Positions 50,120 to 60,300 of a stretch of DNA of 64,000 nucleotides are shown piece after piece. Each line of letters starts with the position of its first letter. Position 1 is the stretch's first letter. The DNA comes from Lamellibrachia columna (taxonomy: Eukaryota; Annelida; Polychaeta; Sabellida; Siboglinidae), in assembly GCA_963662155.1 (NCBI GenBank), contig OY759269.1, positions 7,342,355-7,406,354 on the forward strand, written 5' to 3'. Both the position numbers and the translations under genes were made by a program. Under the pieces are notes generated by a model. That model was given only the letters and a program-made list of their open reading frames with translations. It was not told the origin of the DNA and ran no database searches.

Positions 50120-50300
50120 TAATATTTAGGGGGTGAATTGGGCACATGCCAGGTGCTCATTCATACATCTGAGTGAACTGAAGCAACGTGCAGTGCACAA
50201 CATTGCCCACTGTTCGCAACGGCAGCAAGTACATTCGAACCGGCACCTCTCGAATCCGGCACTCTAACCACTGAGCCACCGTCTCCCACGTACCCTACAC
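50120..50300 (-). mobile_element. tRNA-derived SINE (same family as 9.3 kb), source of the adjoining array
   Basis: On the minus strand the head reads ggtggctcagtggttagagt (A-box-like) then gccggttcgaatgt (B-box-like). The body shares catacatctgagtgaactga ... gcaacgtgcagt with the 9.3-kb element. The head runs into the 38-bp tandem array, whose unit is a copy of the A-box end. Confidence 0.8.
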
Positions 50301-51216
50301 TCTAACCACTGAGCCACCGTGTCCCACGTACCCTACACTCTAACCACTGAGCCACCGTCTCCCACGTACCCTACACTCTAACCACTGAGCCATCGTCTCC
50401 CACGTACCCTACACTCTAACCACTGAGCCACCGTGTCCCACGTACCCTACACTCTAACCACTGAGCCACCGTCTCCCACGTACCCTACACTCTAACCACT
50501 GAGCCACCGTCTCCCACGTACCCTACACTCTAACCACTGAGCCACCGTGTCCCATGTACCCTACACTTTAACCACTGAGCCACCGTGTCCCACGTACCCT
50601 ACACTCTAACCACTGAGCCACCGTCTCCCACGTACCCTACACTCTAACCACTGAGCCACCGTCTCCCACGTACCCTACATTCTAACCACTGAGCCACCGT
50701 CTCCCACGTACCCTACACTCTAACCACTGAGCCACCGTCTCCCACGTACCCTACACTCTAACCACTGAGCCACCGTCTCCCACGTACCCTACACTCTAAC
50801 CACTGAGCCACCGTGTCCCACGTACCCGGCACTCTAACCACTGAGCCACCGTGTCCCATGTACCCGGCACTCTAACCACTGAGCCACCGTGTCCCACGTA
50901 CCCTACACTCTAACCACTGAGCCACCGTGTCCCACGTACCCTACACTCTAACCACTGAGCCACCGTGTCCCACGTACCCTACACTCTAACCACTGAGCCA
51001 CCGTCTCCCACGTACCCTACACTCTAACCACTGAGCCACCGTCTCCCACGTACCCTACACTCTAACCACTGAGCCACCGTCTCCCACGTACCCTACACTC
51101 TAACCACTGAGCCACCGTGTCCCACGTACCCGGCACTCTAACCACTGAGCCACCGTGTCCCACGTACCCTACACTCTAACCACTGAGCCACCGTCTCCCA
51201 CGTACCCTACACTCTA
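50261..51216 (-). repeat. 38-bp array of about 25 SINE-head (A-box) units
   Basis: Unit on the minus strand: tgggagacggtggctcagtg then gttagagt(gtagggtacg), 38 bp, about 25 copies, very homogeneous. Each copy repeats the tRNA-like A-box segment of the SINE at 50120-50300 but lacks the B box. Some units keep the cggcac junction seen in the parental SINE, linking the array to its source. Confidence 0.93.
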
Positions 51217-51744
51217 AGTAGGCCCGATGAGTAATATAATTGGGCCCTGTGTGACCATACTGAAAGTTCTCATTTTGTGATTTTCTCCACAAGATAACAT
51301 ACTTTAAGACTGGCCATTAATTCAATAGTCAGCACTCGTTCGAGAATTGTTCATAATAGTGATTGATGGCGGTTTAAATATATTGGCGGCGGCCTTCTCG
51401 GAATTCCATTGTGATGCAGCATTGTTGTGCCGAGCGTTCACTGGTTATAGACGTATGTAAGTATAAAAAGACACATGTACTGTGTTTGCTAGACATGTGT
51501 TGCTTTTTTTCATTAGTTGGCTGGCACTATGCCTTCGCATCGCATCAGCAGCCAGACATGTACCAGATTTTGTCCGGTGAAAACGCTTTACGAAGCATCA
51601 CATAACTGATGAAACAAGTCGTTAGTTGGAAGACAAATAACGCATAGGAACGTAGACACACTTAATGCACCAACACGTATGTGCTTCCGTACAATTTAGA
51701 TTACAAAACTAAAAAGTTTAATAAAATTACGTACCCTATAGAAA
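51217..51744. other. Intergenic, no gene seen
   Basis: No gene or recognised element. Confidence 0.65.
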
Positions 51745-51929
51745 TAGGGGAGACAGGGGCTAGTTGTATACAGGGGCAAGTTGATACTGGGTCGTTTTAT
51801 GAAAAGATAACACATATGGAATAAGTTGTGTGCTGACAATGACTGAAAGAACACTATTTATTTAACCACGACGTGTGAATGCTTTGTGAATACTAGCACA
51901 CTGGTGTATAGCAAGTACAGTAAATACCA

Positions 51930-52032
51930 GCAGCATCAAACAAATTAACAAATATCTCACAAGGGCAGGTTACACATATATGAAAAAAAATTTGACTCTC
52001 GATAAAGCAATGGCTTCCTTGTCCAGTTGATA
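51930..52032 (+). mobile_element. CR1/L2 LINE 3' fragment nested in the TIR element
   Basis: The segment gactctcgataaagcaatgg followed by cttccttgtcca matches the 3' UTR of the 45.7-kb copy (gactctcgataagccaatgg). It is preceded by a diverged match to the last codons of the RT frame. Confidence 0.8.
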
Positions 52033-52194
52033 TCTGCTTGTCTTGACTTGGGTGAAATGAAAAGCTTAATATATGAATTTGTGAACACCTAAATTAATAT
52101 ACACCCTGTGTATAAGATGCATAAGTATGTATAATCCAGTTGGTGTAATAACAGTAACATGTACTAGTGACACTTGCTTAGTTACACGTTCTTA

Positions 52195-52310
52195 GATGTA
52201 ACAACGTGTCCCGTGTGATGTAACAACTTGTCCCGTGTGATGTAACAACGTGTCCCGTATAATGTAACAACGTGTCCCGTATGATGTAACAACTTGCATC
52301 GCTTACGGGG
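52195..52310. repeat. 22-bp tandem repeat, about 5 copies
   Basis: Unit gatgtaacaacgtgtcccgt then gt/at. The taacaac-tgtccc core resembles the terminal repeat of the surrounding element (taacaaccagcccc), suggesting amplification of an end-like sequence. Confidence 0.88.
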
Positions 52311-52837
52311 CTAGTTGTTACAGTCGACCGCGCCTGGGAACTTCACATATCTACCTGACTGCAATACAGAATATCAATGGTATGGTACATTTCGTTACCA
52401 CGAATAACAGATTTAATGTATACGTTGACAGAAATAATGCATCAAACATACGTTTTGTAACAACCAGCCCCGGTCTCCCCTATTGTCAAATTATGGGGGA
52501 CAGAAACAAACTGTCTAAGACCCAGGTGTGGTCAAACGTACCGAGATCCCTATTTACCAGCCCCGTGTCTAAGTCCAGTCTCGGGGTATCAGTTCCTGCA
52601 TGAAACACGTCCGGGATTTTTTCTAGAAGCAACCAATGCTTAAAAGCCAACCACATTCTAAGTATTGGTATATTTTATAAATAATTATTTGGATGTTTAT
52701 CAGTGATGCCGGGCAAGACAGGGAACTACATTGATGCTAGATCGTATACGTGTAGGCCAACGTGTATCGCGTTGTTAATAACTTACACATGTATGTCACA
52801 TTCATCATACCGCAGTGTATCGTGGAGGTTTACCAGT

Positions 52838-53623
52838 TGTTACAGCTCTAACTTATCGGGGTACGTGTAAAAGAACCACTATTTGTTGTTACAGCTCTAA
52901 CTTATCGGGGTACGTGTAAAAGTACCACTATTTGTTGTTACAGCTCTAACTTATTTGGGTACGTGTAAAAGAACCACTATTTGTTGTTACAGCTCTAACT
53001 TATCGGGGTACGTGTAAAAGAACCACTATTTGTTGTTACAGCTCTAACTTATCGGGGTACGTGTAAAAGTACCACTATTTGTTGTTACAGCTCTAACTTA
53101 TTTGGGTACGTGTAAAAGAACCACTATTTGTTGTTACAGCTCTAACTTATCGGGGTACGTGTAAAAGAACCACTATTTGTTGTTACAGCTCTAACTTATT
53201 GGGGTACGTGTAAAAGAACCACTATTTGTTGTTACAGCTCTAACTTATCGGAGTACGTGCAAAAGAACCACTATTTGTTGTTACAGCTCTAACTTATCGG
53301 AGTACGTGCAAAAGAACCACTATTTGTTGTTACAGCTCTAACTTATTGGGGTACGTGTAAAAGAACCACTATTTGTTGTTACAGCTCTAACTTATCGGAG
53401 TACGTGCAAAAGAACCACTATTTGTTGTTACAGCTCTAACTTATTGGGGTACGTGTAAAAGAACCACTATTTGTTGTTACAGCTCTAACTTATCGGAGTA
53501 CGTGCAAAAGAACCACTATTTGTTGTTACAGCTCTAACTTATCGGAGTACGTGCAAAAGAACCACTATTTGTTGTTACAGCTCTAACTTATCGGGGTACG
53601 TGTAAAAGAACCACTATTTGTTG
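52838..53623. repeat. 49-bp minisatellite, about 16 copies
   Basis: Unit ttgttgttacagctctaact then tatcggggtacgtgtaaaag then aaccactat. Variants (tcggagtacgtgc, ttggggt, tttgggt) are patterned, indicating rounds of block amplification. Confidence 0.96.
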
Positions 53624-54234
53624 CATACCATGCAAGTATGTTACCTGGGATGGGTGTATCAAAGAACGCCTTTGAGACTGTTAATCATGCCAACGTGACC
53701 GCAGAGCCATTTTATATAATGCTAAGCGTATAACCGAAGCCTAGATCATCAATCGCCACCCCGGTTCCGCCGTCTGGTATCGCCTAGATACGGCAGAAAT
53801 GTCCAAGACTTCATTCAGAACAAGCACTTCCATGAAAACGCCCTTATATCTCCGGGAGTGGAACTAATACACACATGTATATCGTCTTCAGATAATATAA
53901 TATCTTGATATCGATAAAACAAAAACCTAGGACTTGGCCTACACAAAGCTACTCTTAAATGTTTCTTCATCCTAGTTTCCCCCGCTGCTAAGTAACGACA
54001 TCTCAGTAGTACTACGTGCTTCAAGTTCACATAGTTCTCGTCCACACGTTTATTTTTCACGGAGCTATCTCGGATGCTGTCAGCTTGGTATTCTCCTCCA
54101 TGTGTAACGGTGCTGCTCTGTTATTAACGTAGATCATAATTCATCGTTAGTTCTTACTTATTGCGACATCGTTGATTTCTTTTTACTGTTACTCATTGAT
54201 ATACCATTTATTTATATGTGTTCTACTCTATTTG
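53624..54234. other. Intergenic, no gene seen
   Basis: No gene or recognised element. Confidence 0.65.
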
Positions 54235-54323
54235 GTTGTCTGTCTGTTTGTTTGTTTGTTTATTTGTTTGTTTGTTTGTTTGTTTGTTTGTTTGTTTGTT
54301 TGTTTGTTTGTTTGTTTGTTTGT
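54235..54323. repeat. (GTTT)n microsatellite
   Basis: About 22 tetranucleotide units with one TATT interruption, shortly upstream of the RTE-type LINE fragment. Confidence 0.95.
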
Positions 54324-54371
54324 ATTAGATATGTTGTCTTGTCAACAGTAGCAACCAGAACACCCTCATTA

Positions 54372-55000
54372 ACAGAACCTTGAGGAAGTAGACTCCTTCA
54401 AATATCTTGGGTCCACCTTAAGCAAAGATGGCACCTCAACAAAAGAAATCAAAACAGGGTTCGCTGCGGCCATGTCTACTATGTTAAGACTTAACATTAT
54501 TTGGAATAGCAGATACATCAGCTTCCAAATCAAGCTTAAGCTATATAAAGCACTCGCAGTATCCATCCTCCTCTACGGATGCGAGAGCTGGACTCTGACA
54601 GCAGAGACAGAGAGACGTGTACAAGCCTATGATATGAAATGCTTCAGGCGACTCCTCCGCGTTTCCTTCACCGAACGGAAAACGAAGAGTACGTGACACA
54701 GTAAGTCGACTCCCTCGCTGGACATCACGAGCCCTTGTTGTCAACGGTGAAACGACGAAAGCTCTCCTGGTTTGGCCACATCACCGGACACAACACCATT
54801 ACAAAACCATCATGCAAGACACCCTGGAGGTCAAGAGAAGACGGGACCGCCAAAGGAAACACTGAGTGGCCAGCATACAGGAATGGGCCTAATCTAAACA
54901 CACAGGGTCTGCTGCAAACAGCGGAGGCGATGCAAGGCTGTCGAAGACTGTGTGTGAACGGCACCGCACGACCATCTCGGTCAATGGATGAAGGTGAAGG
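54372..55000 (+). mobile_element. RTE-type LINE fragment (RT C-terminal region), frameshifted
   Basis: The plus strand encodes LEEVDSFKYLGSTLSKDGTS, then a run containing FQIKLKLYKALAVSILLYGC, ESWTLTAETERRVQAYDMKC and FRRLLRVSFTERKT. After a frame change it reads RRKLSWFGHITGHNTI. The YGCESWTL and KLSWFGH motifs are typical of RTE/Nimb-like non-LTR elements. Multiple frameshifts and stops show it is inactive, and it is 5'-truncated. Confidence 0.85.
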
Positions 55001-55900
55001 TGATTCGGTCTCTCCTGGTGAAATCTTTGGTCAGTGTGACCACTCTGTGTTGTTTCAGTTTTCTCTCTATGGCAATCAACTCTAATGATACATATCACGT
55101 TTAGTTCTTCAGCTGTTCTGACTTCTGTTGGCAACCACGTGACCACGACACTCTCGGCCACGGAGAACTTTGAACTATTCCCACTCGATGATTAGGTTCG
55201 TTGGTTATTAGTGAAAGCGGCCTGTGATGTCGATGCAGCTGTCTGTTCTCCTGGTGCGCGAGGTCCGACCACTCGCAAATGTGACGACATTGGCCCATCG
55301 CAGCACGAACTGCACATAGTTTTTTTTATCCACTTATCCATCCGTGAGAGTTAATGCTATTCTGGGCATTAGCAAAATACATTGCCAGCGTAAGTAAACC
55401 TGACCTTAGCCTGCAGTGCACTCGATCTTGATGCAGAATTAATCCATGTTGGTTTTTGTCCCAAGGTCAATGGCCAACGACAAATCAAAGGTTTCTAACT
55501 TGCTTTTTTTTACGCGCTACTTCTAAATCAGTACAATGCCTTAGGCCATTAGTGTATGGTGACCTACCACCATTGGACCTGCCAACCAGCAGTGCCAGAT
55601 TATTTTGGGGGTGGGCATTTTTTTTGCAGAACCTTACCGAGTGAGTAAAAGACAAAGATCGAGATGCATGGCTTTGACTGTGGATGTAACCCCATACCTT
55701 AGTTTTAGCATTCACAGATTGTTGTCGATGACATATATAGTTCTGTTAGAAACTTCACGTTGTTTTTTTCTGACGTTCTCTTCACCCTGATCGCCCTACA
55801 ACACTTTGAGGCGGTGTCACATCCACGACTATAGCACAGAAGTTGAACAGAAGTCGAAGCTCGATTCGAGGGAAACGACGACAGATTTTGTATGGCTCTT
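55001..55900. other. Intergenic, no gene; holds dispersed repeat C copy 2
   Basis: 55636-55702 matches 44425-44505 (dispersed repeat C). The 3' tail of the RTE-type element may extend to about 55080. No gene recognised. Confidence 0.6.
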
Positions 55901-56402
55901 TTGTGGTGGGCGCGGTACGAGAGATTGTGTAGGACCTATTTTATGGTGGGACTGGTACGAGAGATTGTGTAAGACCTCTTTTGTGGTGGGTCTGGTACAA
56001 CAGGTTGTGTAGGGCCCCTTTTGTGGTGGGCCTGGTACGAGAGATTGTGTGGGGCCCCTTCTGCGGTGGGCCTGGTACGAGAGATTGTGTAGGCCCCCTT
56101 TTGTGGTGGGCCTGGTACGACAGATTGTGTAGGGCCCCTTTTGTGGTGGGCCTGGTATGAGAGATTGCGTTGGGCCCCTTTTGTGGTGGGCCTGGTATGA
56201 GAGATTGTGTAGGGCCCCTTCTGCGGTGGGCCTGATACGACAGATTGTGTAGGGCCCCTTTGGTGGTGGGCCTGGCACGAGAGATTGTGTAGGGCCCCTA
56301 TTGTGGTGGGCCAGATACGAGAGATTGTGTAGGGCCCCTATTGTGGTGGGCCTGGTACGAGAGATTAAGTATGGCCCCTTTTGTGGCGGGCCTGGTACGA
56401 GT
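55900..56402. repeat. 40-bp minisatellite, about 12.5 copies
   Basis: Unit gagattgtgtagggcccctt then ttgtggtgggcctggtacga. Long glycine/proline-rich open frames on the minus strand follow from the repeat (three units equal 40 codons), and there is no start or conserved flank. Confidence 0.95.
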
Positions 56403-57183
56403 AAGTAGGCATATGGCTGATTAGTAATTGATTTCGTTGGTTATATTACATTGTGCAATGTTGGTAGCCATTACTGAAAAATGGAAATGATTTTTGTGCC
56501 TTAGATTTGAAGTATGACGTTCCGTGGGCGGGGTTTGCAGTTCGTGTTGGTTCGCGTCTACCCTATGCACGGGCCAAACCTCAATATTGGCGCAGGCTGC
56601 GACTTGGTGATGATTGGATCACCGCTTCGGCGTCTCTCAAGTCACTATTCAATATGGCTCTAACGATATGACGTATTCGATGTCCAGGACTTGTGATATG
56701 GAATTCCTTATGTTTAGTTTAACCGGAATCCGGGATCAGATTGCTTACTCCTACTGTCAAATGCAGCCGATAGCTGCTCCTGCAGGCATCTTCGCCACAC
56801 ACTGGCGCCACATGGCGGGTCTGTCAAGAACCAGCAAAGTTTGCCGAGTGCAAAATATATGGTGGCGACACCTGGTGAAATTCAATATATTTATTCGTAT
56901 ACATGTATTTATTGATTCCATGAGATCTTGTTAACTGAAGCACAATGCGTGGTAAATAACGTGAAGTATGTGTATTATTTGTTATTTGGTGTGACAGTAA
57001 TTGATTATTTCTTGTTTCGTGCTCATTTGAAGTAAAAAACAACAATAATAACTCCGCTAGACGGCGAAACGAAGACCGGAAGCAATGACCGTGACGCCAT
57101 CACTCGGGTGTTTGTTTAATCATTAATGCAAAACAACAAAGTGGGACAACCCTGTACTCCGTACTGGGTTGGGACATCGTACA
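56403..57183 (+). promoter_or_regulatory. Presumed TMEM134-like gene upstream region
   Basis: Contains a GC box gggcgggg at 56526-56533 and an ETS-type accggaag at 57075-57082, within CpG-containing sequence close to the start codon. No transcription start can be fixed. Confidence 0.45.
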
Positions 57184-57345
57184 ATGGCAGGGCGGGATAA
57201 GTTCAGCATAGAAGATGCGTTCCAGTTTGAAGACGACGATGGGTCTCTCAGAGTGTATGGGTCGACGACAGAGAACATTCCGCTAACCCCTCCTCGGGAC
57301 ACGGACGGCGAGCAAGGCCGACTGGCAGACTCGACTAATTCGAGG
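57184..57345 (+). CDS. TMEM134: TMEM134-like exon 1 (residues 1-54)
   Basis: ATG at 57184 (acaATGG). Encodes [20 protein letters not shown] then [20 protein letters not shown]. Ends at TCGAGG|GTACAC in phase 0. The frame stays open downstream to 57528, but the phase of exon 2 and the loss of similarity favour splicing here. Confidence 0.82.
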
Positions 57346-60300
57346 GTACACCGATCGTTGCTTGTTTTGTCAAACAATTCTTGGGCGTCCCTTGTTTTTG
57401 GTGTCACACCCTTCCGCTCAGGCGAGAACCCTATGTTTATGTTGTGGGTCGTAACGATGTTTACGAGCAGCCAAACGGCAATAATATGGTTAGCCTACTT
57501 CTACATCGTTAATTGGCAGCGTCCATAACTGGCATAGCCAAATTAGCCATCAGTAGGGATTTAACGCCAAAGGCAAGTTAGACCCCTTTGCCTAGGCTTA
57601 GCCTTAGCTTAGGCCTTATATGGGGTCCCGGATGGTTCGGCCCATGATGTGTCCGGCCCACGCCGAAAGATGGTTCAGCCTAGTTGTTTCAGTCCACATA
57701 GACGGATGGTTCGGCCCATTTCACTGAAAACTGCATCGCTGTTGAACTAGGCTACGGTCGATTCAGCCCACTCTAGTAGTGGACTTCTAAGCTGTGGAAG
57801 TCTAAGAATAGTCGTTTCGTCCCACGGCCTGATTCAATAAAAAGGAAATTGTGATTATGGGGGATCATTACGCACAGAAACATGTGCACACACTTACACG
57901 CTAATATAATAATAATATATAATTATTATAGAGCACTATCAATAAAATAACTGAAATGAAATTCTAGCCATTGTTGTTGCACTGCGTAAACATCTTTTGG
58001 GATGACTGATGGTTGCGTTTGAAGATCGTTTTTATTATTTCACTACCAAAACTTAACACAACCAGTCGAAAGTTGGTCCATGGACCCCATTTCCCAGTTA
58101 GAATTTGTTAGTCGTTTCAGCCCACGGAGCCCGCTGGCACCAGCTTCATACACAGGTGGTTCAGCCCATGGGCTTAACCCGTTATGGGCCGAAACATCCG
58201 ACACCACATGTGCATGGGCGAAATGAGTCAACTTGGCCCTGTGGCTACGTAACTAATGTTTACATGTATACGTAAGCAGGTAAGCCAGTGCTTACATGCA
58301 TCACGTTTATTGTTGTACACTGTCACTGCATTGGCGGGTCACTGCCAAATATAAATATTGCGCGTAATTTCTTTCCACATCAATAGACACTTCAACAACA
58401 AATTAAATGTCATGATGGAGCTTTCCTAATTGATTTACAGCTAAAGTAAAGGAACCCAGAATATATCTTTAACTACATAATATTTTTGAATATTACATTC
58501 AAAGAAATTAAAAAGTATTATAACAATTAACAGATTTGGTTTACGCGTGTCAGGATAGGTTTCTTGTTGACACATTCAGGGAGTGTCAACAACAAAGCAG
58601 AGTGATTCTGTCAGACTCGCCTAGTTGTGATTTTCCCAAAGGGGTAGATTTTTTAAATGCAATTTATCTTTATATTTGGACAGACTGACAATGCATTTTG
58701 TAGTGCTACAACATTTTTTTGTCTTGATATCATTTGTTTAGGTGTGCAGGAAATAAATGATTTTATCATATTTATTGCCAACAACTTATTTTGTTTGATC
58801 TTTTACACCACTCGCTGGTCTGGCAGAGTCGCCAGCAATGATAACATCTTCTATTCAGATGCAGTTTAGATAACCAATCTTCAGATCAAACAGTTATGGA
58901 AAATATTTTGCTCCTTTTCAATGTTACATTTACATGACTGTCTTTGACCTATTTGTTTAATTATAATGCAAGGTTTGCTCCCATGTAACAAAGTAGACCA
59001 AACATATCATCTGAGCCCACTTAGTAATGCCCATCTAAAAAAAACATCAGTATACGACACTAAGACTTCATTTAACCCTGACCGGGTGTAGCGGTCAGAC
59101 TCGCTACACCCAACCCAGTTGTGTGCATTACTGGGCTAAATACGCTCGCAGAAGGCCACCCCTTTAAAATGACAAAGGGTTTCAGACCCCGCCTCCCCCT
59201 ACATAAAACTTAACTTTGAATTACGTTGACATGTGGATACCCGTTAAAATGTCCTCGTCCTTCCAGCTGTAACCATGACAACCACACATACTAACACGAT
59301 TTATAGCAGAATGCATTTGTTCCTCTTTCATCTTATGAACTGGCATCAAATTTTGTTTTTTGGAAAAACACATCAATGTAGGATGCCAGGTCACTTTATT
59401 TTTAACATTTTAATTATATGTTTTCAGGTAGGGACCTATGATGGCAGATTCCATGACCAGACCGATGGGTAAGTAATATTTATGTTTTCAGCACAGAACA
59501 GTTCTGCTTTATAATAACTACCTGGTAGCAAAAATACCCATCCTCCGGATGGAATAACTCGGTAATTCGTAAGTGACTGTCATGATAACAATATTAAAAA
59601 AAATTCAGGAAACACAACATTATGGAAATATCCATCTATGGCTTGCTGCTGCCGGTCAGTATCTTGGTGGCATCTTGGAATCCCACTCTTGAAATTGCAA
59701 CATTACTGGCAGTTATAGTAGTGTCTAGCAGCAGTTTACGGTTCTTGGAACAACCATAGAAAAAACGCATTACGTTGTGAACAATTGTATGTTACTTCAC
59801 ACAGCATTGCAGACAATTGTACATAATAACTAAAGAGGTTATTCGATTGTGTGAAAAAGGCTAACAGTGAGGTCAATTTCAAAATAATGTTATGTTTCTT
59901 CCTGGGGTCATAGATGAACCCCTGAAAGATGCAAAGCATCTAGGAGAAGTAGCATAACATATTTACATACATTCATACTCTAGGTCGAAGGGGTCAAGCA
60001 ATCTCAAAATTGATATGCACAAGTAAAGTTGTCAGCAGATGCTATGGAGCTATTAAACTATAGGAGATAAAGCTCAGTTAAAATTGTAAATAAATTCCAA
60101 CAAGTTGGTGCAGCAACCAAAGAGACAAATACCAACGAAACATGAATTAATACGATAAAAACAGCAACATTGAAGATAACTCCTAGATTCCATGTTGAGA
60201 CTGCTGGTGTGGTGATTGGCTTAGGATAAGTGTAGTAAAAACACTTCATTTTGTCATACTGCTTCTGTGTATTAATAAAATATTAATAAAAAACTGTTTT

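Larger units (their letters stand above)
51745..52482. mobile_element. Short TIR transposon (734 bp) with possible TA duplication
   Basis: Left end (51747) ggggagacaggggctagttg; right end, reverse complement from 52480, ggggagaccggggctggttg: 18 of 20 matching bases. TA flanks both ends (51745-51746 and 52481-52482), as in Tc1/mariner-like insertions. No transposase frame. Inside are a CR1/L2 3' fragment and a 22-bp array. Confidence 0.75.
57346..59427 (+). other. TMEM134-like intron 1
   Basis: 2082-bp intron. It holds the ggttcggccca motif cluster at 57630-58230 and two perfect 10-bp-stem hairpins near 58564 and 59084. 58250-58540 and 58650-59070 show nothing recognisable. Confidence 0.75.

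Noticed and set aside
50261..51216. Possible CRISPR array (25 regular units of 38 bp)
   Set aside because: There are no unique spacers. The units are contiguous and derive from a SINE head in a eukaryotic genome.
55829..56278. 149-residue proline/glycine-rich, collagen-like frame on the minus strand
   Set aside because: Generated by the 40-bp repeat (three units give 40 codons). No conserved start or flank.
57346..57528. Extension of TMEM134-like exon 1 to the stop at 57528 (119-residue single-exon protein)
   Set aside because: Similarity stops at the GT donor at 57346, and exons 2-5 join in phase from that donor. Retention of this intron cannot be excluded but is the weaker model.
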